DNA from: Salvelinus alpinus
Lineage: Eukaryota; Chordata; Actinopteri; Salmoniformes; Salmonidae
Direction: 5' to 3'
Length of the DNA: 64,000 nt
Assembly: GCF_045679555.1 (NCBI RefSeq)
Contig: NC_092092.1
Location: 7,371,643 to 7,435,642, forward strand
Below are positions 46,046-57,896 of the stretch, piece after piece. The translations under genes were made by a program, and so were the position numbers. The notes below the pieces were generated by a model. It worked only from the letters and a program-made list of their open reading frames with translations. It had not been told where the DNA came from and did not search any database. Numbering within the stretch: the first letter of the stretch is position 1; each line of letters begins with the position of its first letter.

Positions 46046-49000
46046 ATGGAGGGTATAGGGCACACACACAGCCGGCTGCTCAGGCTCAGGGCCACGATGA
46101 TGGGCATGGGGCTCCAGAGGAGGCTAGGGCTGTGCTTCCTGTGTGTCAGCTTCCTGCCAGTCATCTACATCATCTGTCTGAACCTTGAGATCACCTGGCG
46201 CATGGACAACCTGAACCTGGCCCAATTCCCTGGCATCTGGTACACACAGGAACCCAACAGGTAAACAAACAATGATGCAACAATCTAAAACTCCTGGTGG
46301 AAAACGTAACACTTCTAACAATGTTTCCATTCACAGTTTATGTGAATAAAGTTAAACCGTATAAATAATATCACGACAGCTGTGACGGAAACGGCAAAGT
46401 TTCGGTATAATTTTGTAAATGCCGACAAATCATTTGTTCGTTTGACATGGTGGGATCTTTTTTTTGTCTGTAAAAAAAATTATTATGTGAGAAATGGCGG
46501 CAGAAACACCTTTTTATATGCAAATATTAATATAAGAACCATCATATGGAAGTAAACCTGGGGAAGCCATGCAGTTTAGTAGGCTACAGATTCAATAGTT
46601 TATGATGAGCTTCACAGGGTGGTGAAAGTACTCGATCTCGATGCTCCTTTTCCAATTAATATCAAAGGCCTTTTTCTGGTGACATGATGATCAATGCTTG
46701 ACTGCCGTTTGACACATTTTTAAATAGTCTCGCACTTATCCATAATAATCTCATGTAGACTAGAGGCCTGAGTGCACATGGTGTGTTTGTTGTGAATGTA
46801 TTGTAATGTTTTAAAATTGTATAAACTGCCTTATTTTTGCTGGACCCCAAGAAGAGTAGCTGCTGCTTTGGCAGCAGCTAATGGGGATCCATAATAAATA
46901 CAAATACCCCACACAGCCTACTCGCACAGCCTACTCGCACAGCCTACCTGCCAGCTGTTGACCAAAGCACACTTGTCAAGACCAGAGTAGGCACATTTGC
47001 TATTTAACCCAACAGTTTTTGTGACAACTATTGGCAGAGTTGAAATGCCATGGAAACACATTGAACTTTAGATTTTTTTATAGAATATTCGCTTGAATAT
47101 GGGGTGGCAGGTAGACTAATGGTTAGAGCGTTGGGCCAGTAACCGAAAGGTTGCTAGATCAAATCCCCGAGCTGACAAGGTAAAAATCTGTTGTTTTGCC
47201 CCTGAACAAGGCAGTTAACCCACTGTTCCCCAGTAGGCTGTCATTGTAAATAAGAATTTGTTCTTAATTGGCCTGCCTAGTTAAATAAATAATAATAATT
47301 AGATAAAAATCAGTCGCCAATTGGATGGAAACCTAGCTACTGCCTGGGAATGTTAAATGATTAGTGTATTGTGTAATTCAAAAGCGAAGATTCGGAGGGA
47401 TTTTAATTGATTAAAAAGCTGACCTAGTGGAATTAATGTATGAACTGTATGCAACGTCTATTTTTTTCTACTTTTTTATTTATTGAAAATCCTCCTGGAC
47501 GCTCAGTTTGCCAAATGACTAGCCGTACAGAGGGACATGGTTCACCTGCCTGAGATCATGGAGACTTAAACCATGGGATTTTTTATCAAACACTTACTGT
47601 CTTCCTGCAAGTCATATCATTGTGAAAACCACAATGTAGCCACACACAGGAAGCAGCTGGGCTAACATGAAAACAAATGGAGAACAACAGAATGGGGTTC
47701 ATGTGAAATGTCAGCCTGGTAGTAATGTCAGAGTAGTGGAAACGGCTGTCTTTCTCTCGCTGCGAGAGGTCTAATTTGGAGACTAAATCATACGTTTGAG
47801 TGGGTCAAGGTTCAGCAGGTCTGTCATTTTGATTGCCTGCCTGCCTGCCTGCCTGCCTGCCTGCCGTAGCCCTTGGGTTTCACCTAAGCAGTGCTTTTAT
47901 CTGAATGCCAGTTAGTCGAAATCGGCCTGTTCTGCCACTCCTTTTTGTTCCAAACTGTCTCTCCAAATGCATTTTTGCGTTGGAGTCACCATCTATTAAC
48001 ACAAATGGAGATCACTGTATTTAGACAGACCGGGGGAATGATGAATGAACAGTTTATGGAGAAGGGGAATTCTGCTATTGCATGACAAAAACATGAGCAT
48101 TTCTGTGGAAAAGGGGGGAATATTTTGCCCTCATCCATCGGTTTTTCTTTTGTCTGCTCGAGAGCCTCTTATGAGAGAATGGATAGTCCATGATGCATCA
48201 GTCCTTCAGTTCTATTTCCTGGTGGTGACAATCACTTTTTATAATCTCAGATCATCACAGGTATCGGTTACGCCCTAATCCCATTTTGGGTTGATGACCT
48301 TTGTCTTTCATTAAATGACTGGAGGATACAGGTCCAGATATGACTCAATGCATTGGGACAATATTACTCTGTAGAGATCTTTGGCATTTTGTTGTACTGA
48401 AAATACATCCGGACACAATCAGGCCTTATTTTTTATTTAATATAAGTGCACTTGGCCAACATCAATGTGGAGGATACAGGTCCGGTTATGAGACAGACGA
48501 TTGTTGTCTTTCACCTACCAAACACGATGCAGCTTTACCGTTGACACATTGAATAGCATACCACTTCTCCGTACTGTTTTACTCAGAATAAATCAAGACT
48601 AGGGCTGTCCCCGACAACAACCAAAAATATTGGTCGACCAAAGCCTATCGACCAGTTGAAGTCAGCCATAATCCAGACTCGATCACAAATTAGCCTGGAA
48701 GAAAAGTTGTAGGTTTGTGTAAAACAAATTTCAATAGTGGTGAAATCTGACAACACTTTATAATGACTAGGCTCAACCCTAGATAATGTTTAGAAAGCCA
48801 TTTTAGGTTCAGCTTCTCTGCTCAATTTGGGAACTTTTGTTTGTGTTAGAGGAAGATGTGAGTTTTTCCACAATTGGGAAGCAGGATATTATGACCCTGA
48901 ACTGAAGACAACAACATTTGACATTACCCAGGACAGTTAAGGTGACACCAGTTTCAGCTATAAGGTGTGTGTTTTGTCTCTTGCCAGGTTACATGACCCT

Positions 49001-52000
49001 CTTGTTGGCAATACGCTGTTAGATAGTAGTGATGAGCAGCACACCAGGATCACACCACCAACACCTTTAAGTTTAAAGGTGCAGTCCACATCCTCTGCCA
49101 GAATCAGACCGTCAACAGAACCTAGAGCCAGGACTACCAAGGGCTCTGATCTTAAAGCTACTCTCCTTAAGTCCGCCAAACCAACAGAGCCACCCTTCAT
49201 TGGCGACAGCTACTACAGTGAAGATGCCCCACCTCAAACAGTGAGTTGAAGTTCCTTTTTCTGAGCTGTTCCTGCTACTTGATCTGTTTGTGTGATCGCT
49301 GTCTACTTCAGAGACCTTAGAAGGCCTGTGGTCTCCTTGCAGTCAATGCTGACTGATTGTACTTTCAGACACATGAAGCATGGAAGCACTTAAAATAATG
49401 TCCCACTTTGCTATAAAATAAGGACAGTGGATATCTGTTAACTCTCAGTCAGATGACATGGGTGATACTCTAGTTAACCACCAGATAACACAACCCAAAA
49501 GGTCTTCAAAGTGTATTTCATACAGCAATTTGATAAGCTCTGGGCCATCTTAAGCAATCTCCATATTACATTATGTGTAAATAAGCCCAGTGTTCTATAA
49601 TTACCTTTTTATTTAACTGCAGGTCAGCATGATAAAATTACACCACTAGTTCAGTTTTAATCACGCAGATGTTAAGGACTTCATGTTTTGTAATGACGTT
49701 GGCTGGTGTGTGTGGGATGTCTAGTTGAATGAATGCCAGGGAAAACAGGCTGGTGTTTTCTTTGGGCGCAAATATATTACATGTTTCCCAGACTGTGTTC
49801 TCTTGTTCTACCTTCCTTGTGTCATCACAATAGAAGACTGTTCTAGCATCATCACATGGTCAACCAAGACAAGGAAAGAACATTTGCACATTTCATATGA
49901 ACAATTGCTGAGGTTCATTTGCAAAACAGTCACTTCAGTTTAAACGAAGTCCGCTTCCTATTTCTCCTATAATATAGACTAAATACGGTCGACCACAACA
50001 GAGAACTCTCTGCTCCATGTGGTGGTTTCTCACTCATGTGGACTGTTTCGTCTTGATATCTTTCATAAGACAGATAAGATGTGAAGCATATGTGTTTAGG
50101 CCTATTTGATCCAGACATGTGGGTGGTAAAGGAATACCATACGGTTCCAAGCAATCTCCAATCTCTTTATCTCTACCTTTTTTTGTTTAGTCGAGTGGTA
50201 TGCACAACTCCCATCAAACCCTTTGTCTGCTTATCTCCATCGTTGACTTTCTATGATTCAGTGTTCCTCAGAAACAGTTAGTGGTTACCCTGACGATGAA
50301 GACATAAATGGCCTCGTTTGATACAAGACCGGAGCTATGAGGAGACACCGAGGTTCAGAACCTTTTTTAAATAAAAAATAAAATACTTCTTAAGCCATGT
50401 CCATATTATGTTGTGTGGAAATCAGCCCAGTTATATATAATTTAAGCAGTAAATCCCAAGGGATAAGGGAGGTTCTTAGGCGCAACGCAGAGTGCCTGGA
50501 CACAGCCCTTAGCCATTGTATATTGGCAATATGCCACAAACCCCCCGAGGTGACTTATTGCTATTATAAGCTGGTTACCAATGTAATTAGAGCAGTACAT
50601 TTTTTAAAATCATACCCGTGGTATACGGCTGTCAGCCAATCAGCATCCAGTGCTTGAATCACCCACTTTACAATGACCTTTATGTAACTGCAGGTCTGCA
50701 TGGTAAAATTACACAATTTGTTCAGTTTTAATAATGCTGATGTTGAGTCACTTATTGTTCTATAGGGACATTAGGTGTGCTGGTGTTTTTTGCCCATGTA
50801 CCGTTACGATGACAGGATATGAAGTCCTATCACAGGTTTCCCAGAATCTGTTATTTTGTGTTATCGCCATAGAATGTTGTAGCGTCATCACATGGTCTAC
50901 CCAGTGCTGAGTTAATGTGTAGCGGCTAATAGCTAATAGGCTATGTGTTTGTAGATGGACTGAGGTGAATGAAGCTACAGCAGCCAAGGTGATAATGGCT
51001 GGGGTCATTTTTACTTGTTTTCACTGTTCTCCAAATCGTATTTTAGAGTTCTGAAATTGTATTGAAATATAGTAAATGAGGTTGACTTTTCTGAACGTTA
51101 CTCCATCCAGGACTGTCCAGACAGTATTCGTAGCAGGGTGCCCCAGACAGACTTTGGGGTAAGGTATCTGGGCAGGATCCCTGTGCTCCAGTGGGCCAAG
51201 CATGCCACTCCAGAACAGTACCAGCGCCTCAGACGGTACCCAGGGACTCATGGCTGGGCAAACGTCGACTTTAACAGTAAGTACTTTCAATACATGTTGA
51301 CGTGAACGTTTCAATGCGTTACTTCATACCAAATATTGTTTGAAATTAGCTGACAAATCACCTTCACGTGCCGACGACAAACAATTTAGTTCCACATCAT
51401 TGACTGCCACTGTCTAACTCCAGTGCCCTATCATCCATGGTCATCTCAGTAAAGATGTTATATGGCTTCAGAGGTGTGACACACAACCCTTTATGGTCAG
51501 TCGATGGAGTACACCTGCACTTCTTCACAGATGCATGGGGAATCTCTTATCAGCTCACATCTACAAGAGTAAAGGATAGAATCATTCCACTGTTATTACC
51601 CCGTGGACTTTACCCACACCTCCCAGCTAGTGAGACGAGACACTGACAGTTGAGTGTGGCTGTCGTCCATTGGAAAATTTCTGGCAGAAATCATCTGTTT
51701 GGTTGGCTGTCTTCACAAGTTATTTTATTACATTGGAATGCATTTGTTGTTGCAGCTCTGGTGTCGACCCTATCTGTTCTCAACACGTCAGCCAACTGGC
51801 ACATGTTTGATGACTGGGATCGTCGTAGCAACGGCTCACGGTGTGTCCGCTGTGCTGTCGTGGGCAATGGAGGGATCCTGAAGGATTCAAAGAAAGGCCG
51901 GGATATCGACCAGCATGACTACGTATTCAGGTGAGACGCCGTCTTTGACCTTGTTTAGTCTTGACTTCATCAATAGCCTGCGTGGGCGGTTGGCCCTTCC

Positions 52001-53464
52001 TTAAGTGGAAGATGTTCCTTGGAATGTGTATTATGTTAATACAGTTGGCCTTTCTCCTGTGTTTCATTTTGTCATTCAGGAGAGCCAATTCAAGGGCTCC
52101 TCAAGAGTCTGTTGAATGAAGCATGCATCTGGTTTCTGTGGTTACCTGAGTGTGGGGTCATTGACAGTGTTCATGTTCCTTCATGCTTGTCGTTCACCGT
52201 GTTCCTTTCTGTGTGTCCTGTGTTGTAATTATTCATCATTGACAGTGTTCATGTATAAAGATAATCAGTTGGGAGGTGCTTATATTGACATGTAGTTTGG
52301 TAAAACAGGAGGCTAAAGACACGTAGGTAGAGTCCATTCTCGCTTTTTTTGTCCGCCCTTTTCTTTTAAGAGCTCTGTCACAAGGCACTATGTAATAGAA
52401 ATGTATTTTCTTTGCATATCCCAGCTCCCCCTGAGACACCAGTAGGGTGTGAGGTCACGGCCAGGGTCACCATATCCCAGCTCCCCCTGAGATACCCGCA
52501 GGATGTGAGGTCATGGCCAGGGTCACCATTGTCCAGCACCCCTGAAGCAATTTGGGTTAAGTGCCTTACTCAAAGGCACAGTGGCAGATTATTTTTCTCC
52601 ACCTTGTCGGCTCTGATATTCGAACCAGCAATTTTAATTTTAAAAAATTGGTTGTTGACAAAGTTCTGTTCCATGCTTCTGTTGTGACTCCAGGACCAAC
52701 GGAGCTGTCATTGAAGGCTTTGAGCAGGATGTGGGCTCCAGAACGTCCCTCTACACGTTCTCCACCAACACACTCCGTAACTCCATGAGGAGCTATGCCG
52801 GAGTGGGCTACAGAGGACCACCGCTCTCTGAGGTGAACACTTCCATGATGATGATGATGGTTTACGATCACATTTACTCACTGGGAATAAACTTCATCCT
52901 CCGTTCTTTAATTCATTTACAGACAAACTCTTAAAAAAAAATAAAAAAAAATAATAGTCTGATCATGTATTCCCCTCGTTTTCTGTCTTTATCCTGTAGG
53001 AGACACGCTATGTCTTCCTGCCAGACCATGACAGGGATTATCTTCTGATGAAAGCAGCTGCCACACACACTCCAGTAGAAAGAGGACCAGAGAGGAGCAA
53101 AACGTAAGATACCGGATGGCTTCATATCCATGGAGGAGGTTTTGATTTCATTCCCCCACACAGCATCTATGCGGATTTCCATTGTAATTGAATACCCTCA
53201 ATGTCCCCAAGTATTCCTTCTTTATTTACTAATGTGTGTTCTATACTGTTTTCTGTTTTTCTTTTTTTTAGACCTCCCACATACTTTGGAGGAAATGTGA
53301 CTGTAGAAAAGTTGAAAATGTACCATCCAGATTTCATACGCTACATCAGAAACAGGTGTGTAAAAAAAAAAGGGGGGAGAAGTGAGTTATCTTAGTACAA
53401 AACACAGTCTTTAGGAGAGTTGTTGTGGCTAATCCGAATCACAGCTGAGCTCTGATTTTTATAT

Positions 53465-53500
<36 letters not shown>

Positions 53501-54533
53501 GGACAAAGGTATTAAATAAACCCCTTTTTGAAGTCCAACTGTTTTGGGAGCCACTTTATGATCGAGAACTCTTCCTACAATGGTTAGAGGTCATCTGATG
53601 AGGAAGAGGTTGAGGTTCCAATAATATATGACACATGTTCTGTGATAAAAAAAAAAAATTGTATTGTAACTGATCCCAACCCTGGTTGAGTGGCAGTGCC
53701 CATTTTTATCTCCATTGAAAACAAAAATAGCTTCTTAGCAAAGAACAATTTCTCAAGCGAGGATTTTGCTAAGACTCTCTGGGAGTGGTCTGAGTGGGGA
53801 GGGGGAAAACGGAAGACTAGCTGTTATTGGCAGAGAGGTTTGGATCTCTCTTATTGGTCTATTAACTCATTTAGCGCCTGGTGATGTCACCAGAACTCCA
53901 TCTAACACTTAAAGGTAATTATTATACCATAACTCTGTTCGGGTGCATACTAATAAGGCCTGTGTGGTGTGGGGTTAGCTCTCCTCTCAAAAAGGAAAAG
54001 GTGGCAGCCAGGTCTGGTCTGTCCACAACCTTTTCTCCAGCAAGGGCATTTTAGGAAAGGATCAAATTCATTGTCCCTGAAGATAATCCTCTTGTACACC
54101 ATTTTAATGGTTTTGTTTTGAAGTAAATGTGTGGACCAGCTGTATTGTTAAATGCTCTTTTGTATTTTATGTCGTAGGTTCCTCCGGGCCCATGCCATGC
54201 AGACCAAATACAAGGACATGTACCGTCCATCAACAGGTGCTGTGATGCTGCTGGCTGCGATACACACCTGTGACCAGGTACGGTACGACCCACCAGGGAC
54301 TAGCCATTAAACAATAACTCTCTGGACACGACTGCACTGGCCTTCCAGTTGGACAGCATTTACTCTGACCCTGATAGTCTTCAAAAGCCTTGTAAAACAG
54401 AAATACTACATTCTCCTCAGATCACTGCCTAAAGCAAAGGCCCATATGGTAATCATTGTTCTTGAGGCATAGAACACTTGACAACAAAAGGCTGTGACTG
54501 CAGCAACTGAACTCTGCCACCCCCCCCCCCGTT

Positions 54534-54621
<88 letters not shown>

Positions 54622-54799
54622 AAAACAGGTGAGCGCGTACGGCTTCATGACTCCAGACTATGTGAAATACTCTGACCACTACTTCGACCGCCAATATCAC
54701 CCAGTGGGTTTCTTCATCAACCATGACATGAGGATGGAGATGACACTGTGGCAACAGCTCCACCATGCAGGCCTCATCACTCTCTACATGCGCCAGTGA
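46046..54799 (+). CDS. st6galnac1/2: GalNAc alpha-2,6-sialyltransferase (ST6GALNAC1/2 type), complete, 468 aa
   Basis: Exons: 46046-46260, 48988-49240, 51111-51276, 51756-51930, 52694-52832, 53000-53103, 53272-53355, 54178-54277, 54629-54799. All junctions are GT-AG and the frame is intact (1407 nt). It is a Golgi type II membrane enzyme adding sialic acid to GalNAc of O-glycans from CMP-sialic acid. Residues 1-26 are a basic cytosolic tail, 27-47 the membrane anchor, 48 to about 155 a Ser/Thr/Pro-rich stem. The catalytic domain has sialylmotif L from Cys241/Cys244 (CAVVGNGGILKD...DYVFR), motif S about 395-416 (PSTGAVMLLAAIHTCDQVSA), motif III HYFD (429-432) and motif VS His444-x4-Glu449. Cys244 and Cys410 would form the family disulfide. 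N-glycosylation sites: NTS, NGS, NVT. The start follows an acceptor near 45907. GALNAC1 and GALNAC2 cannot be told apart safely. Confidence 0.95.
46261..47099 (+). other. Sialyltransferase intron 1, first part
   Basis: No gene seen. Short frames are not supported. CACAGCCTACTCG is triplicated near 46912-46945. Confidence 0.4.
47100..47300 (+). repeat. HpaI-type SINE
   Basis: The tRNA-derived head GGGGTGGCAGGTAGACTAAT, GGTTAGAGCGTTGGGCCAGT and AACCGAAAGGTTGCTAGATC is followed by CCCCTGAACAAGGCAGTTAA and the tail GGCCTGCCTAGTTAAATAAA, ending in TAA repeats. This is the salmonid-restricted HpaI SINE and lies in intron 1 of the sialyltransferase gene. Confidence 0.95.
47838..47866. repeat. (TGCC)n microsatellite
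   Basis: Seven GCCT tetranucleotide units in sialyltransferase intron 1. The remaining intron, 47301-48987, has no gene. A fragment of a fish MITE (AGGGCTGTCCCCGAC, TATTGGTCGACCAAAG) lies at 48598-48665. Confidence 0.85.
49557..50905. repeat. Diverged internal duplication in sialyltransferase intron 2
   Basis: 49557-49864 (TCCATATTACATTATGTG, AACTGCAGGTCAGCATGATA, TTTCCCAGACTGTGTTC, TCATCACATGGTC) recurs in the same order at 50395-50902, interrupted in the second copy by the MITE at about 50443-50662. It is an old duplication judging by mismatches. Confidence 0.75.
50443..50662. mobile_element. Salmonid MITE inserted in the second duplicate
   Basis: From AAGCAGTAAATCCCAAGGGA through TTAGAGCAGTACATTTTTTA to CGGCTGTCAGCCAATCAGCA and CACCCACTTTA. 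Copy one of the duplication provides the empty site (CTATAATTACCTTTTTATTT). Confidence 0.65.
52395..52640. repeat. 62-bp tandem duplication joined to a tRNA-like fish SINE fragment
   Basis: CATATCCCAGCTCCCCCTGA occurs at 52417 and 52479. Then AGCACCCCTGAAGCAATTTG to TTCGAACCAGCAA (about 52534-52630), a common fish SINE-type segment. It is in sialyltransferase intron 4. Confidence 0.6.
53467..53500. repeat. (CA)n microsatellite
   Basis: About 16 CA units in sialyltransferase intron 7. The rest of that intron (53501-54177) shows no gene. Confidence 0.9.
54533..54618. repeat. (GTCT)n microsatellite next to the last-exon splice acceptor
   Basis: About 20 GTCT units end ten bases before the AG at 54627-54628 of the last sialyltransferase exon. 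The array therefore makes up the whole polypyrimidine region. A C10 run precedes it at 54522-54531. Confidence 0.95.
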
Positions 54800-54879
54800 A
54801 CTCAGGAACTAACTCAAGGTTGCTATGGCAACGACCACCTCCTGTAGGATAAAAAAAATAGTCATAAACTGTATATTTA

Positions 54880-55080
54880 TATATATTACTGAACAAAAAA
54901 TATAAACACAACATGTTAAGTATTGGTTTTATGAGCTGAAATAAAACATCCCAGAAATGTTCCATATGCACAAAAAGCTTATTTCTCTCAAATGTTGTGC
55001 ACAAATTTGTTTACATCCCTGTTAGTGAGCATTTCTCATCTGCGAAGACAATCCACCCACCTGACAGGTTTGGCCTTCTA
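54880..55080 (+). mobile_element. Tc1-like left-end fragment (same family as 11404-11640)
   Basis: TATTACTGAACAAAAAATAT, then GTTTACATCCCTGTTAGTGA and CACCTGACAGGTTTGG. It starts about 80 bp after the sialyltransferase stop, so it may lie in the 3' UTR. Confidence 0.7.
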
Positions 55081-55085
55081 GGAAG

Positions 55086-55982
55086 ACTTCCTCTGTTCAG
55101 TATCTGTGTTCTTTGGCCCATCTTAATCTTTTTTTTTTTTATTGGCCAGTCTGAGATATTTACATTTACATTTAAGTCATTTAGCAGACGCTCTTATCTT
55201 TACAACTCTGCCTAGAAGGCCAGCATCCGGGAGTCGCCTCTTCACTGTTGACGTTGAGACTGGTGTTTTGCGGGTACTATTTAATGAAGCTGCCAGTTGA
55301 GGACTTGTGAGGCGTCTGTTTCTCCAATTAGACACTCTAAGGTACTTGTTCTCTTGCTCAATTGTGCACCGGAGCCTCCCACTCCTCTTTCTATTCTGGC
55401 TAGAGCCAGTTTGTGCTGTTCTGTGAAGGGAGTAGTACACAGCGTTGTACGAGATCTTCAGTTTCTTGGCGGTTTCTCACATAGAATGGCTTTCATTTCG
55501 CAGAACAAGAATAGACTGACAAGTTTCAGAAGAAAGTTCTTTGTTTCTGGCCATTTTGAGCCTGTAATTGAACCCACAAATGCTGATGCTCCAGATACTC
55601 AACTAGTCTTAAAGAAGGCCAGTTTATTGCTTCTTTAAATCAGGACAACAGTTTTCAGCTGTGCTAACATAATTGCAAAAGAGTTTTCTAATGATCAATT
55701 AGCCTTTTAAAAATGATAAACTTGGATTAGCTAACACAGCGTGCCATTGGGACACAGGAGTGATGATTGCTGATAATGGGCCTCTGTACGCCTATGTAGA
55801 TATTCCATAAAAATCTGCCGTTTCCAGCTACAATAGTCATTTACAAAATTAACAATGTTTACACTGTATTTCTGATAAATTTGATGCTATTTTAATGGAC
55901 AGTTTTTTTTATTTTTTTTTTAACGTTTTCTTCAAAAAAAACAAGGACATTTCTAAGTGACCCCAAACTTTTGAACGTGTGT
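55086..55982 (-). mobile_element. Tc1-like transposon remnant with an inserted SINE tail
   Basis: Minus-strand transposase N-terminal half: MYYSLHRTAQTGSSQNRKRS, then RLTSPQLAASLNSTRKTPVS and a helix-turn-helix before it (55640-55440, frameshifted). The element end is TGACCCCAAACTTTTGAACG at about 55959-55978. At 55158-55197 the SINE tail TAAGTCATTTAGCAGACGCT interrupts it. The catalytic half is absent. Confidence 0.8.
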
Positions 55983-56001
55983 TTGTGTGTGTGTACACAC
56001 A

Positions 56002-57888
56002 CAGTACCAGTAAAAAGTTTGGACACCCCTACTCATTCAGGTGTTTTTCCTTATTTTTACTATTTTCTACAATGTAGAATAATAGTGAAGACATCATAAC
56101 TATGACATAACACACATGGAATCATGAAGTAACCAAAGCGGTGTGAAACAAATAAAAATATATTTAATTTTTGAGAATCAAAGTAGCTACTCTTGGCCTT
56201 GATGACCGCTTTGCATCTTGGCATTCTCTCAACCAGCTTCATGAGGTAGTCACCTGGAATGCATTTCAATTAACAAGTGTGCCTTGTTCAAATTTAGTAT
56301 GTGGGATTTTTTTCTTAATGCGTTTGAGCCAATCAGTTGTGTTGTTACAAGGTAGGGGTGGTATACAGAAGATGGCCCTATTGGGTAAAATTCCATATTA
56401 TGGCAAGAACAGCTCATCAGCAAAGGGAAACAACAGTCCATCATTATTTTAAGACATGAAGGTCAGTCAATCTGGAAAATGTCAAGAACTTTGAAAGTTT
56501 CTACAAATGCAGTCGCAAAAACCATCAAGCACTATGATGAAACTGGCTCTCATGAGGACCGCCACAGGAAAGGAAGACCTAGAGTTACCTCTGCTGCAGA
56601 GGATAAGTTCATTTGAGTTACCAGTTACCAGCAGAGTTCAAGTAACAGACATCTCAACATCAACTGTTCAGAGAAGACTGCATGAATCAGGCCTTCATGG
56701 TCAAATTACTTCAAAGAAACCACCCCTAAAGGACACCAATAAGAAGAGACTTGCTTGGGCCAAGAAACATGAGCAATGGACATTAGACCGGTGGAAATCT
56801 GTCCTTTGGTCTGAGTCCAAGTTTGAGATTTTTGGTTCTAACCGCCGTGTCCATGTGAGACGCAGAGTAGATGAACGGATGATCTCCGCATGTGTGGTTC
56901 CCACCGTGAAGCATGGCGGAGGAGGTGTGATAGTTTGGGGGTGCTTTGCTGGTGACACTGTCTGTGATTTATTTAGAATTCAAGGTCACACTTAACCAGC
57001 ATGGCTACCACAGCATTTTGCAGCGATACGCCATCCCATCTGGTTTGCGCTTAGTCCCACTATCATTTGTTTTTCAACAGGACAATGACCCAAAACACAA
57101 CTCCAGGCTGTGTAAGGGCTATTTGACCAAGAAGGAGAGTGAGTGCTGCATCAGATGACCTGGCCTCCACAATCACCTGACCTCAACCCAATTGAGATGG
57201 TTTTTAAAATTATTATTATTATTTCACCTTTATTTAACCAGGTAGGCCAGTTGAGAACAAGTTCTCATTTACACCTGCGACCTGGCCAAGATAAAGCAAA
57301 GCAGTGCGACACAAACAACAACACAGTTACACATAGGATAATCAAACGTACAGTCAATAACACAATAGAAAAATATATATACAGTGTGTGCAGATGAGGT
57401 AAGATTAGGGAGGTAAGGCAATAAATAGGCCGTAGTGGCAAAATGCTAAATTGTATTTATTAACACTGGAGTGATAGATGTGCAGAAGATGATGTGCAAG
57501 TAGAGATACTGGGGTGCAAATGATCAAAAGTAAATGACAATATGGGGATGAGGTAGTTCGGTGGGCTATTTACAGATGGGCTGTGTACAGGTGCAATGAT
57601 CGGTAAGCTGCTCTGACAGCTGATGCTTAAAGTTAGAGAGGGAGATATGTCTCCAGCTTCAGCGATTTTTATTTTTTTATTTGTATTTTTTTGCAATTCG
57701 TTAGTCATTGGCAGCAGAGAACTGGAAGGAAAGGTGGCCAAAAGAGGAGTTGGCTTTGGGGATGACCAGTGAAATATACCTGCATATGTGTTATTTCATA
57801 GATTTGATGTTTTCACTATTATTCTACAATGTAGGAAATTAAGAAAAACCCTTGAATGAGTAGGTGTGTCAACTTTTGACTGGTACTG
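56002..57888 (+). mobile_element. Tc1-like transposon interrupted by a LINE fragment
   Basis: Inverted ends CAGTACCAGTAAAAAGTTTG and CAACTTTTGACTGGTACTG. TA is kept on the right (57889-57890) and CA on the left. Plus-strand transposase from about 56398: ARTAHQQRETTVHHYFK region, RRPRVTSAAEDKF then a stop, and TSTVQRRLHESGLHGQ. The first catalytic Asp is lost because the usual WSDESKF reads WSESKF (in-frame 3-nt loss at about 56809). FQQDNDPKHNSRL keeps the second Asp. The C-terminus including the Glu region is replaced by the LINE insert. Confidence 0.9.
57206..57782 (-). mobile_element. 5'-truncated LINE fragment (same family as 24066-28520)
   Basis: ATTTCACCTTTATTTAACCA, then AGTTGAGAACAAGTTCTCAT and later TGACAGCTGATGCTTAAAGT and GAGAACTGGAAGG run collinear with 24066-24640. 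It lies inside the Tc1 at 56002-57888. Confidence 0.9.
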
Positions 57889-57896
57889 TATATGTA

